A stretch of DNA of 64,000 bases from Rachycentron canadum (Eukaryota > Chordata > Actinopteri > Carangiformes > Rachycentridae). The notes under the pieces are model-generated. The model had not been told where the DNA came from and ran no database searches. It saw only the letters and a program-made list of their open reading frames with translations. The stretch is taken from the NCBI GenBank assembly GCA_038496675.1, contig CM076649.1, forward strand, positions 17,848,337-17,912,336, written 5' to 3'. Below are positions 1 to 11,100 of this stretch, piece after piece. The translations under genes and the position numbers were made by a program. Each line of letters begins with the position of its first letter. The stretch's first letter is position 1.

Positions 1-178
1 CTGAGACCATAAACTCATTAGGAAAACGTTTACTGAGCTAATAAATCAAGGAGAAGTAGGGACATTTTCCCATAGACTTCAATACAATCTGACCTCTTTA
101 ACAACCAGTGGAGTCGCCCCCTGATGGTCATTAGAGAGGATGAAGGTTTAAGGCTCTTCAGCACTGGCTTCACTTTAC
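1..178 (-). repeat. Interspersed repeat family A, copy 1 (inverted; cut by the window start)
   Basis: The reverse complement of this stretch recurs at 3973-4103 with about three mismatches in 131 bases. It recurs again at 14294-14665, and in part at 6736-6863 and 16136-16311. No open reading frame is shared, so it is a short non-autonomous element of unknown class. It sits in the intron just before the first visible zinc-finger exon. Confidence 0.85.
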
Positions 179-308
179 AGACCCAGAGTCTACGTCCACA
201 TCCAGCTCCACATCGTTGCAGTAAAATGTTCTGACCTCACCAATCAGCTGTTAGCACGAATAACTGCACAGGTCAGACAGGAAGTAAACACGTATTTTTG
301 TGTCTCAG

Positions 309-3300
309 TTCCTCCAATGGACTGTGGCGGCGGTGACCTCTCAGACAGCTGCAGCAGCGGCTACTGGAGCGTCGGCCACGCCAACGGAAGCCCAGCCCCC
401 TCTCCGCCCATTGCAGAGGCTGATGTCAGCCCGACCAAACCCCCTGACGAAGGGCTGGACATGGAGCTGGAGCAGGTGTTATTTGATGAGCCGGCGCCGC
501 GGAAACGCAGGGTGAGCAGGTCTTCACAGTCATCACAGGACAAACGACACACTGACACAGCCAAGTGCTGACGGCGTTTCCTCCTGCAGAACTCGGTAAA
601 GGTGGCGTACAGGTGTCTGTGGCCCACCTGTGGGAAGGTGCTGACGTCAGTGGTGGGAATCAAACGTCACATCAGGACAACACACCTGTGGTAAGACGTC
701 GCCCTCTGTTGCTTCTGCTCTTCAGAAAGAATGTTTAATACAGGAGCTCATTTCTGCCAAAAAGAAGAAGGAATGAAAAATGAAAATGTCACAAAATATT
801 TAGAAAATGATAGAAATATGTAAAAAAATAATTATAACTATAATTCTGTGGTTGTTAAAGGTCATAGGTTTGATTCAATCGTTTTAATTTCTTGTCATTC
901 GTGACCTCACAGCTGTTTGAAATTCAGATCTAATATTTTCAAACACATATATTTTCTTCCCATTAAAGTTATGATCTGACCTTTGACCTTTGACCCCTCC
1001 CCTCTCAGCCGTGGTGGTGAACACGAGCGTTGCTCTCGCAGCGAGGAGGATTTTTACTACACTGAGATCATCCAGAGGGACCATCATCATCATCAGCAGC
1101 AGCAGCAGCGTCGGTCTCCTCCACATTCCCTCCTCTGTGGCCCCGCCCCCTCCTCACCTACCTCCTCCCCCACCTCCTCCATGCCTCCCAGCCCTCCCCC
1201 TCCCTCCCCTCCATCTCCCCCATCTCCAACCTGTGGTGTCCTCAGTCACTCTGCCCCCTCCTCCTCCTTCTCCTCTGGCAGGTTCCAGCAGGTCCAATCA
1301 GAGCACTCCTACCAGGTGGGGCGGGGCTTATCAACAGTGATTGACAGTTTCAAGATGCATCATTTTAATTTGACAACTGCTAAATCTTTAGAAAAATAAA
1401 ACAGGAGAGTTTCTCACCTAAACACATTGTGTTTAGTGAAGATCATGTGCTTGATCCGGTAAAATTTAAAACTGAAAAACTAAAAACTAAAATAAATGGA
1501 CCTACTCCTGAAAAAAAAACAAAATAACAATTATAAAACTTTAAATATATTACATATATTGCTTCATATTGTCTTCATATTACATTATTTCATCATAAAA
1601 CGTTTTGTTTACAACTGAATATTTAACTAAATCTGTTTTTCATAGGCTCCGCCTCCCAGCCATGTGATCTCAGCTGCAGCTTCCAGTTCCTGTTGGACAG
1701 CTCCGCCCACCACCTGGCACAGCAGACAGGTAAGTCTTTATGTGGCCTGATGCTGCTTCACGTCTCCGGGAACTGAACCCAGGTGTTATCAGTGTTCACA
1801 TGGGGGAGTAGAGTGAGGTCTGTTTCCCTGGACCTGGACCTGGCCCTGGCCCTGGACATGGACATGGACATGGACCTGGCCCTGGCCCTGGACCTGGACC
1901 TGAACATGAACCTAACCCTAACCCTGGCCCTGGCCCTGGACATGGACTTGGACTTGGACTTGGCCCTGGACATGGACCTGGCCCTGGCCCTGGCCCTGGC
2001 CCTGGCCCTGGCCCTGAACATGAACCTAACCCTAACCCTGGCCCTGGCCCTGGCCCTGGCCCTGGCCCTGGCCCTGGACATGGACTTGGACTTGGCCCTG
2101 GCCCTGGCCCTGGCCCTGGCCCTGGACATGGACATGGACATGGACTTGGCCCTGGACATGGCCCTGGCCCTGGCCCTGGACCTGGACCTGGACATGGACA
2201 TGGACATGGACCTGGCCCTGGCCCTGGCCCTGGCCCTGGCCCTGGCCCTGGCCCTGGACCTGGACATGAACCTGGCCCTGGACCTGGACCTGGACATGGC
2301 CCTGGACATGAACCTGGCCCTGGACCTGGACCTGGACCTGGACCTGGACCTGGACCTGGCCCTGGCCCTGGCCCTGGACCTGGACCTCAGTGACTGACTG
2401 ACGTTAGCTTGACTGAGCTAAACTGAACTGAGATGAACTTGTTTCTGAAGGTGAATCAGTTCAGGTCGTTCATCTAATCTTCCCCCTTTAACGCGATGGT
2501 CAGAGCTCGTCCAATCAGAAACGAGCCTACAGGTTTTGTTGCCAGGCGACATCTGGTGGTGGTAGTGATGATGACAGGGAGTCAGGAGGAGGCTGGTGGA
2601 TGATTATGACACAGGAGAGCTATGTTCGATTCCCATGTTCAAGTCAGTTTATGTTGTTTCTTGATCCGTGACTGTTTCGTTGCTGTTATTGTAACCATGA
2701 CAACAGAGATCATCTGATGTTGAGGAAGTACTGATTCTGAGCCAAATTACCATCTTTTCCTGAACCTGGTGAAGACATGACTATTATTACAGTTACCATG
2801 GTGATGAAGGGGATACACCGCTCTCTGTACAGTCTAAAGGTTTACTGTTGTAACCATGACAACCAAGCTCTGGCCATAGGGGTGCTGTTTCAGGAGGTGT
2901 GGGTCGTAACAGGGTGTTGGCAGTTCAGGTTGGAGGACTGGTTGGTGGGTTCAGGACCACAGAAGAAGAACAACTCTGGTGAAAGAAAACGCAGCTGGTT
3001 TATTTACTGAACTGAAACCAAACCAAACCTGAACCAAAAGTCCAGGAAGTGAATGTGACAGCAGCAGCTGCCACGAGGCTTTGACTCATGGGATTTGTTG
3101 TTCTGAAACAATGTTGTGTGTAATGTTTGTAAAGGAGTTGGTCAGTGATAAATAACACAACAGCTCTAAAGTCCAGAGAGGTCTGCAGAAGTGAAACCTT
3201 CACTTATTACTGTCCATCCCCTGAACACACACAGACACACACAGTCCAGGTCCTGTACAGCAGTCTATTGTTTATTTCCTCCACCAGCCCAGAGAAGCCT

Positions 3301-3332
3301 GTTAAAACTGGTTTTACACTGGAGGGGGGTGA

Positions 3333-3366
<34 letters not shown>

Positions 3367-5357
3367 TGTGTGAGTGTGTGAGTGAGCTCGTCCCTGATGG
3401 TTTTGGTTTCAGCAGGAAAATCCCCTCAGCTGGTTTGTGGTCACATTTTCCATCTGTCCTCCTCAGTGCTGCCACCTACAGGTGGACCAGGGAACTGAGA
3501 GTTTTCACAACAGAACATGAACACAACAGAAGGGACTGTACAGACACACACAGTGATTCAAACACACAACAGGGGGACAACTGTTGTTATGTGTGTGATA
3601 TTATATCAGAGAGAAACACGCTGACCGCCTCCTCTGTCTCCTCAGGGTTTGTCGTTTCGGGAGCGTTCGGTCAGTGTCGGTGAACAGTGGTTACAGCACC
3701 AGAGCTCCCCCTGCAGGTCAGTACCTACACACACAGACACACACAAACACACACACTGAACCAAGGGAACTTGGTGTTCCCGTTCATTACAGTTAATTAA
3801 AGCTTAAACAGCCACACCCATGATTACAGCCCACAGACCTACTTTATACAGTTTAATTAAAATAATCATCCTCATTAAACAGTAGAGATTCGTCACGTTT
3901 GATCCACCTACATCTACAACAGATGTTACCCTGTGTGGGCTGCTCTTTACTACACGACACAGTGAAGAAGACATGACCATCAGGGGGCGACTCCACTGGT
4001 TGGTAAAGAAGTCAGATTGTATTGAAGCCTATGGGAAAATGTCCCTACTTCTCCTTGATTTATTAGCTCAGTAAACGTTTTCCTAATGAGTTTATGGTCT
4101 CAGTCTCTAGTTTCAAGTCTTCAATACAACATGATGTTCATTTTTTAAATGATGGTCCATTTAGAGGAAAATAGACCAGAAAGCAGGGGATGGATTAGGG
4201 GGCGGGGCTACTGTGTGATATAGGACAGAGTACAGACCAAGTGTCACCCATTGATTTGTGAGCTGCCGTTTTGAAGAGATCCGCCCCTCAATCCTCCTCA
4301 GCTTCACCCCTCACTCCTCCTCAGCTTCACCCCTCAATCCTTCTCAGCTTCACCCCTCACTCCTCCTCAGCTTCACCCCTCACTCCTCCTCAGCTTCACC
4401 CCTCACTCCTCCTCAGCTCCACCCCTCACTCCTCCTCAGCTTCACCCCTCAGTCTTCCTCAGCTCCACCCCTCACTCCTCCTCAGCTTCACCCCTCAGTC
4501 TTCCTCAGCTCCACCCCTCACTCCTCCTCAGCTCCACCCCTCACTCTTCCTCAGCTCCACCCCTCACTCCTCCTCAGCTTCACCCCTCACTCTTCCTCAG
4601 CTCCACCCCTCACTCCTCCTCAGCTTCACCCCTCACTCCTCCTCAGCTCCACCTTCTACTCCTAATATGGTTTCAACTGGTTTCAAAAAACCAAGATGGC
4701 TGACAGACAAAATACAAACAGGAAGCTTCAGAACAGCAGCTCACAGATATGGTGACGTCGTGGAGGGTTGACACACGAATAGAGTAAACCTGACACTTAC
4801 AGCGGCTGTATGTAAGTTTTGCTATTGCTACAAAGCTAACGTTAGCATTAGCAGCTGTTTACTTACCGGTCCAGAAGAAAGGCTGTGAATTCAGCCTCAA
4901 ACTTCATCATTTACTCACCAACATCTGCCTTCAGAGATGATGACTCTAGTCTCTGTCACATCTTTTCTTTTATTGAAGTTAGCATGCTAACCAGCTAGCT
5001 AGCTGATAGCAGCTCACTGTAGCCTCCAATCTGCCCTGAAGATGTTGCGTAGCACCTGCTCCATGGAAACAAACCAGTGGAATCAAACTCACATTCATGG
5101 ACAGTGTTGACTATAATTTGTTCCTGTAATGACCATCTTCATTTCTCTTACTATTGATTGGACGTTCTCATTCCTCCGACTCCAAACCAGACGTATTTAT
5201 TCATATTAACACATCGATCTTTCTCTGTTTCTGTGTGTTTGTCAGGAGGATTCGTGGTGAAGCCAAAAAGTGTCGCAAAGTTTACGGCATCGAGCACAGA
5301 GATCAGTGGTGCACGGCCTGTCGCTGGAAGAAAGCCTGCCAACGCTTCCTGGACTGA
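309..5357 (+). CDS. znf395: ZNF395/SLC2A4RG/ZNF704-family zinc-finger protein, C-terminal six coding exons (5' part lies before the window)
   Basis: Six exons join in frame: 309-511, 590-690, 1009-1315, 1646-1729, 3646-3716 and 5246-5357 (stop TGA 5355-5357). All have AG acceptors and GT donors, and they encode about 291 visible residues. Exon 1 ends in a family-typical DEPAPRKRR stretch. Exon 2 encodes one C2H2 finger spaced C-x4-C-x12-H-x4-H (CLWPTC, then KRHIRTTH). Exon 3 has an EEDFYYTE motif, a His/Gln run, a Pro/Ser-rich stretch and an EHSYQ motif. The last exon encodes the Cys-rich C-clamp (KKCRKVYGIEHRDQWCTACR), which binds GC-rich DNA in this family. The proteins are nuclear DNA-binding regulators; human members are known as papillomavirus and Huntington-promoter binding factors and as a GLUT4 enhancer factor. 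Exon 309 has an acceptor and opens mid-codon, so earlier exons lie outside the window; the ATG at 317 is internal. The family is secure. The paralog is less so: DEPAPRKR plus NSVKV favours ZNF395. Confidence 0.9.
1826..2392. repeat. Hexanucleotide minisatellite (CCTGGC/CCTGGA/CATGGA variants)
   Basis: About 570 bases of six-base units with single-base variants: CCTGGC, CCTGGA, CATGGA, CTTGGA, CCTAAC and CATGAA. Because six is a multiple of three and most units lack stops, long open frames exist on both strands (Leu-Ala-Leu-Asp type on +, Arg-Ala/Ser-Met type on -). These are composition artefacts. The array lies inside a zinc-finger intron. Confidence 0.95.
3335..3384. repeat. (GT)n microsatellite with GAGTGT interruptions
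   Basis: A GT run followed by interrupted units, within the 1730-3645 zinc-finger intron. Confidence 0.9.
3973..4285 (+). repeat. Interspersed repeat family A, copy 2
   Basis: It begins with the segment shared with copy 1 in the opposite orientation. It continues through a segment shared with copies 3-5 (TTTAGAGGAAAATAGACCAG), then runs into the 23-base minisatellite. It lies in the last zinc-finger intron. Confidence 0.85.
4285..4665. repeat. 23-base minisatellite, about 16 units
   Basis: The unit is built on CTCACTCCTCCTCAG plus CTTCACCC or CTCCACCC. Copies of TCAGCTTCAC recur every 23 bases, for example at 4321 and 4344. As 23 is not a multiple of three, three units give a 23-residue repeat and more than one frame stays open. 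It is continuous with family A copy 2 and extends a motif found as two units in copy 3. Not a gene. Confidence 0.93.
4800..5070 (+). repeat. Interspersed repeat family B, copy 1
   Basis: Segments such as TTTTGCTATTGCTACA, GTTAGCATTAGCAGCTGTTT and CCTCCAATCTGCCCTGAAG recur, diverged, at 13310-13435 (reverse complement) and 30460-30715. It is a degenerate element of unknown class, ending about 180 bases before the last zinc-finger exon. Confidence 0.65.
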
Positions 5358-6735
5358 GCAGCGAGGAGGAAGAGGAGGAGGAAGAGTAACACAGAGGGAC
5401 TATTAGCGAGGAGCTGAACGTCACCTGGTGGATGTTTTATACTTTAATATCTCCGAAACCAGAAGTTATTTTCTTGTCATTTTTATACTCTTGCTACATT
5501 TTCTAGAAGTGTCATTTTTAGGTTTGAATGTGTATCTTTGTAGCGTCGTCATCTCATACAACCTGTGTCCTGTCGGTGCTATTTTGATGACATGATTTTG
5601 GGGCAGCGACAGTGTGACCTTTGACCCCGTCACCTGTTGCCCTCCTCAGGTTGTCTTAAAACCAGCCTGTGTCAGGACGAACACGGACGACTCTGACTCC
5701 ACGCTATTAGCTGCTTGAAATGAAGTCTTGATGTCAGCATTAGCATGTCCCTGGTTACTGGGAGCCCCAGCTGACCCACATGGCAGCTTCATCATTTCCT
5801 CAGACGTCCAGACACCAGCCAGTATTCCCTCACTGTCTTCTGTGTCAGTTCTTCTTGGGCTCCGACACTTGTTCGTTAGTTTTCCCCTGCTACCTCAGTG
5901 TCCACAAAGCCAAAGATAATGAACGGGGGATTCACTGGGTGAGTTCACCATCCAGTCCAGACCAGGACTGTGTCAGGACAGAAAACAGGCCCTGACCAGT
6001 GGCTGCTGGTAGAATTCAAGAAAGAGAAAACACTGACCAATGTTTATACGTTGGTTGGATGAAAGTCATGAAGAAATAACAGTATGTTAATATTTTCCTC
6101 TGGACCTTTATAACAGGCTACCAAGCTCAGAGCTAATGCTAATGCTAACAGAAGAACTAGCTTCAGAAACCCTGAGTCAGATTGTCCCAGAGCTTCTGTC
6201 TGAAAAACTAAATACATGTTTGATTAAAAAACAGAAACTCACGGCTGGTGTTGGGACGTTAGAAACCAGGTCTGAGTCCAGTTGGTGCTACACAGGAACC
6301 AGGATGTAAGAACTGACTCAGGATCAGCTTCAGCCACAGTCTGGCCTCCTCGGGCCTGAGTCCGATGACTCTGTTTGGCGACGATTGGCTGCCGAGACCC
6401 AGCGTTGTCACATTGTGTATATTCATACAGGAAGTTGTGTTTTATCAAACCTTAATGGAAATAACAAAGCTGCAATGTTTCATATGTAACTGATACTGTA
6501 GGTGTTGGACTCAAACACAAAATATCTTCACCTCCGTGGCTTAAACTTCAACCAGACATTTTTAAACCTGTGTCATTGTGAGTCCCTAGATCTTTATGTG
6601 CAACACTAAATCACTGCAGACTCACACTCTGCTGCTGTTGTACAGTCACTGTCTAATCATCATCGGGCCTCCGCCCTCTTTTGTATATAAAGTTAATTAC
6701 TGGTTCAGAAGTGTTTTCATTCATATTCGTTAAGA

Positions 6736-6863
6736 AGGTGGAGCTGACCTGCTCTGTACTCTATCCTGATTGGGTGGTACAGTCTGTCACTCACATTGTA
6801 GCCACGCCCCCTAATTCATCCCCTGCTTTACGGTCTATTTTCCTCTAAATGGGACCATCATTT
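6736..6863 (-). repeat. Interspersed repeat family A, copy 5 (partial, inverted)
   Basis: This is the reverse complement of the distal part of copy 3 (14520-14640): a GGTGGAGCTGACC start, a segment with the CTATCCTGATTGGGTG motif, and TCTATTTTCCTCTAAATG. The proximal half is missing. It lies in the probable 3'UTR of the zinc-finger gene. Confidence 0.8.
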
Positions 6864-6874
6864 GTTATTATCCC

Positions 6875-6880
6875 AATAAA
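6875..6880 (+). terminator. Candidate polyadenylation signal AATAAA, zinc-finger gene
   Basis: This is a canonical hexamer about 1.5 kb after the stop codon and directly after the family A fragment. The alternative is the second AATAAA at 7389. Confidence 0.4.
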
Positions 6881-7388
6881 CAGGAAAAGGAAGTCAGTGT
6901 TGGGTCGATGACCAAAACGTTTTAAGGCGGAGACTGAAAGTTTGGGATCAGTCCAGTGGAACTGTTGTATTTTAAAGCCATCGATCATTTCATCACATCA
7001 GGTGTTTCCACTAAATAACCTCATTATCAGACAGGTCACTGTAAATATCACTGTCACTTCAGATCTTTATTTGGAAACAGAAGCCATTTTACTCTGGAAG
7101 CACATGCAGTATTGCTCAAATTACAAGAAAAAAAAAAAACTACTGAAACATTTATATTTTATAAAATATAATAATCATACTGGGCCAATTTAAACCGTAA
7201 AGTCTACTCCTGAAGCCTTTTTTAAAGTTGTTGCAGAAGCAGGTTTATTTGCAGTAAACAGAGACAAAGTTGTGTATTTATATTCTGTCCTGTTTGTTGA
7301 TAAGACAAACGTTAATGTTGCTCATTGTAATCGTGTCATTTTTAAGATGCACTCTTTTCTACATGATGTGAAATCCTGACGTTGTTAC

Positions 7389-7394
7389 AATAAA
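7389..7394 (+). terminator. Second candidate polyadenylation signal AATAAA, zinc-finger gene
   Basis: This canonical hexamer lies about 2 kb after the stop codon, in an AT-rich stretch. It is the last one before the convergent gtf2a2 3' end. Confidence 0.35.
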
Positions 7395-7902
7395 AATACA
7401 AATTTAAAAAAATGAGGACAACATAAATCTTATTGATTTTAAAAACAATTTCATGCCATCAAAAACAAACAGATCCAATGGCCTGTTTTTTTAGAAATTG
7501 GCAACAGAGTCATGTGATCGCGAGAAAACAAAACTTCAATTTTGTTTTTGCAAATGAATTTTTTCATTTCTCATCTGGTAGAAACAGGAGACTGGTGGAC
7601 AGACAGGAAAAGGAAGTGAACCATAAAAACTTTAAAATAAAAGCCAAGAGGTGCAATACTAAGCAAGAACAGGATATATACCAAGGTAATGAATTATTAT
7701 ATTGATCTAGATAGAATCTACAGTTGAAACCTTGTGGTTGTGTCACAGGAAATATTAGAGAAATACTTACCACAGTTTCCTGAAGCCAAAGAGTTAAACA
7801 GAAGCTGAAACTACTGAATGGTTCACAGTCTGGGTTCAGCCTGAACGGACCAATCAGAGAGCAGTAACACCTCCACAGAGCCTCTGTGTTTTAAATAAAG
7901 TT

Positions 7903-7908
7903 TTTATT
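7903..7908 (-). terminator. gtf2a2 polyadenylation signal (AATAAA on the - strand)
   Basis: TTTATT on the + strand reads AATAAA in the gtf2a2 sense direction. It lies about 285 bases after the stop codon and just past the GT tract. Confidence 0.6.
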
Positions 7909-8007
7909 AAAGATGATTCAGCTCAATTATAACAGCAAACTGAACACAAACTCCTGTAAACTGATAATAAAAACAAACTGATGCAGGTACAGTGACTGGT
8001 CCACTCC

Positions 8008-8008
<1 letters not shown>

Positions 8009-8090
<82 letters not shown>
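8009..8090. repeat. (AC)41 microsatellite in the gtf2a2 3'UTR
   Basis: An uninterrupted AC dinucleotide run of 82 bases. It is the longest pure dinucleotide tract in the window and a likely length polymorphism. Confidence 0.97.
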
Positions 8091-8092
<2 letters not shown>

Positions 8093-8191
8093 CTCAGCTG
8101 TGACTCTGCTGTAATAAATTATATGTACAGTCCAGGTCCTTCTGTGGCTCCGCCCACAGCGACACAGAGTCGTCTCTCTGCAGCGATGGAG

Positions 8192-11100
8192 TCTGCAGAG
8201 AAAAACTACAGTTAAACAGAGTGGAGGATTGTGGGACATGTAGTCTTATCAACAAACATGGAAACCAAAATGGAAAAATATTAAAAGAAAAAAAAAAAAA
8301 AATCTATTAATCAATTAAATATAATTGATTACATTTATTGGTTTGTGAAATCAAATAGTCAGGCCCACTTCCTGTCTGACAGGTGTATGGCCACCTGGTG
8401 GAGCCTCACAGTGCTGCGTCATCAGGTCACTTACCATTTGTCACTTTTGTTCTGGGTCGACTCGCTCTTTCCATCGCAGGCGACGATCTTGACCTTATCG
8501 ACCTTCACCAGGTCGGTGACCTCTCTGAACTCCACGTCGTTCAGGACAAACGTCCACACGTTGTCACAGAACCTGTAGGTGTTCAGAGACCCCTGCAGGA
8601 AACACAGCAGCCGAGTGACCCGAGGTCCAAACAACAGGGGGAGACGGGCCTCAACTGTCCAACATAGCCTGTAGGTGTTAAACCTCTTAGAGCCACATTC
8701 AGTCTGTTTTTCATCTCTTTGTGTTTTTCCTTCTAAAGTCGTCATTTTTAAAAACGTCTCCAAGTCTCCTCATCTTCAGACTCAGCTCAACCTCAGCTCA
8801 TTATATCTGTGACTCAGTAAAGACTCTGTTCACTGTAATAGGGGATAGTAGCTCAGAGAACAAGAGGAAACTAAAAACACAGTGAATTTCTCCTTATTTT
8901 CTAGATAAAAACACTGTAAACCAGAATAACCAAAGAAAACTTCAACACAGGAAGTTCCACACATGTGTTTGTGTTGTTCTAGAGCTGATTTGAAGTTTCT
9001 CTCTTTATCTGATCTGAGTTCTGCTCATTCTTTGGAGCAGTAATGATGAAAAATCAGCTCCAAAGCCTCTAATGCTCTAAATATCTTATTGTCCATGTCT
9101 CTCTGTCTTTATTCTGTCACTACAATAAACTCAGAGCAACTTCTCCTCACTCTGAGATCAGAAAAATACAGGATTGATCCCATTGACTTTGGCTACAAGC
9201 AGCTGACAGCTAGGCCTCTGAAGGAGACACTCTGATTGGCTGTGACATCACCCACTGGAGCCAATAGGAGTGTCCCATGTAGAGACGTGACTCTAGACGT
9301 CTCTATCAAAGATGGAGGATGAGAATGGATGGATAAACACACAGAAGTAAAGCAGCAATGCTCCAGTCAAAGGCTCAGACTGATCCAGATCTGAAGTCTT
9401 ATTTTCACATTTATAATTAGCTGAAGTTGAGCTGATTCTGAATGTGGAGACTTGGTGACATTTTTAGAAATGTCACCAAGAACTTTATAAAGAAACAAAG
9501 GGATGAACAAGAGAGAAGCTTCAATGTGTCTCTGAGGGGGTTAATTTACCTAAATGCTGAATGAATTTGTTTCTGACTCATTGTAGTGAAGGAAGGAGGA
9601 AGAGGAGGAGGAACTCACCCTGAAGTTGACTCTGTTGCGGACTCGGTTTGCGAGCGCCGTGTTGATGGCTTTGTCGAACTGGAGGAGGACCTGAAGAGCC
9701 AGCTGAGGGGTGATCTGCTGAGTCTGAACACACACAGGTTTTAATCTGACGTCCAGCTGCAGCAACGTTTCACACACTCAGTCTCCAGGCCTTGATCCAG
9801 ACAACACAGCCTTTATAACACATTCGATTGTGCTTGTTTAGTTTGTACACGGTGGAGGAAAAAGCTGCAGCTAACTGCTGCTTAACAGTGGGTGCAGCGA
9901 CTGTGTTGTTACCTGACTCATGGTTCAGAACAGCAACATGTTGACTGCGTCTGGTTTTTTGTTTATATATAAGACGGCACTGGTTTTAGGGATGTTTCCA
10001 CCAATCAGAATTCAGCTCCTGCTGTTTTCTGCTCTGTGTGTTCCCCAAGAAATTAGGTAAATGTGGGGCCCTCTCCTGGAGCCAGACTTGGGAGAGGAGC
10101 TCACCAGTGAGTGTCTAGTGGGTCCACAGGGTGGTGTCCAGCCCCATGGGTCCTGGGCCTGGCCACCACCCTGTGGACCCACTAACTGTGAGGGTGGGTG
10201 TTGGGGTCGGCTGTACTGTAGACAAGGCCCCGGACGAAGGCAGGGGCCGAGGCATTCTGAATAAAGTGTTGCACATCCCATCTGACACGGGAAGGCTGTG
10301 GGGTCATTCAGGACTTGGATGGATCAGAGCAGAACATTAAGGAGCATGTGCACACACATGCAAACATGCACGGATCAGGTAGCTACAGAAACGGGCTGAG
10401 TGACAGGAAAAGGCATTTTCTATTTGTTTTACTGTTGTTAGCAAATTTCATAAAAAGGCCAAACTGACCCTGGGGGCGTGGCCAAAAGCAGGAGGGGGCG
10501 GGTGGCAGCTTGGCCACAGGGCTAACACCAGCAGTCTGCGAAGCTGTTTCATTTAACGTTTCCTCAGACATGTTACTGTCATTAACCTCCATCACTGTGT
10601 CACACTCACTACAGCCAAACAGCATCTCTCCTTCTGATGCATAAATATTAAACAACGCTACGATCAAACACGATCAAGAGTTCAGTCTCAGCCCTGTTCC
10701 CGCCTCTGTCAACTCGGCTGGACATCACAGAGCTTTGTGACCTCAGAGGTCAAAGTTCGGTGAGATTGAACTCTAAGCAACAGTGGGTGTGATCACTGTT
10801 ATCAGTCAGTGTGATATAGCAACATGTGTCCCAGTGAAACAGGGAGACTCACTCGTGTTTTAATGATGGGATGAGTAGATGCACCAGAGTAGATGCACCA
10901 GAGTAGATGCTCCAGAGTAGATGCACCAGAGTAGATGCTCCAGAGTAGATGCACCACTTTTGTTAGATTGTGTCTGTGTTGATGTCTCTGCTTTGCCAAG
11001 CAACAACAGTTCACCACACAGGCAAATATTGAACTACACAGCAATGACCTATATACAAGTCAAGTGTCTCTGGACCTGGACCTAAACAGATCCTGGACCA

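Larger units (their letters stand above)
5358..7400 (+). other. Probable 3'UTR of the zinc-finger gene
   Basis: This is non-coding sequence after the stop codon. Two AATAAA signals fit a + strand 3' end, at 6875-6880 and 7389-7394. The stretch carries an inverted family A repeat fragment at 6736-6863 just before the first signal. gtf2a2 ends on the other strand at about 7.9 kb, so the genes converge. The actual cleavage site cannot be told from sequence alone. Confidence 0.45.
7880..8191 (-). other. gtf2a2: gtf2a2 3'UTR, with a (GT)41 tract on the sense strand
   Basis: The sequence after the split stop runs to an AATAAA on the - strand at 7908-7903. On the sense strand it carries a (GT)n tract of 82 bases (8090-8009). 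The 3' boundary is inferred from the poly(A) signal. Confidence 0.6.

Noticed and set aside
1758..2397. Long overlapping open frames on both strands (183 and 204 codons)
   Set aside because: They lie wholly in the hexamer minisatellite; the peptides are simple repeats and no splice or family evidence supports them.
2560..2650. GTTCGATTCCC resembling a tRNA B box
   Set aside because: No A box at the right distance and no acceptor stem.
4258..4771. Open frames of 135 and 166 codons with Ser/Pro/Leu repeats
   Set aside because: They are two frames of the same 23-base tandem repeat. Multiple frames stay open because the unit has few stop-forming triplets.
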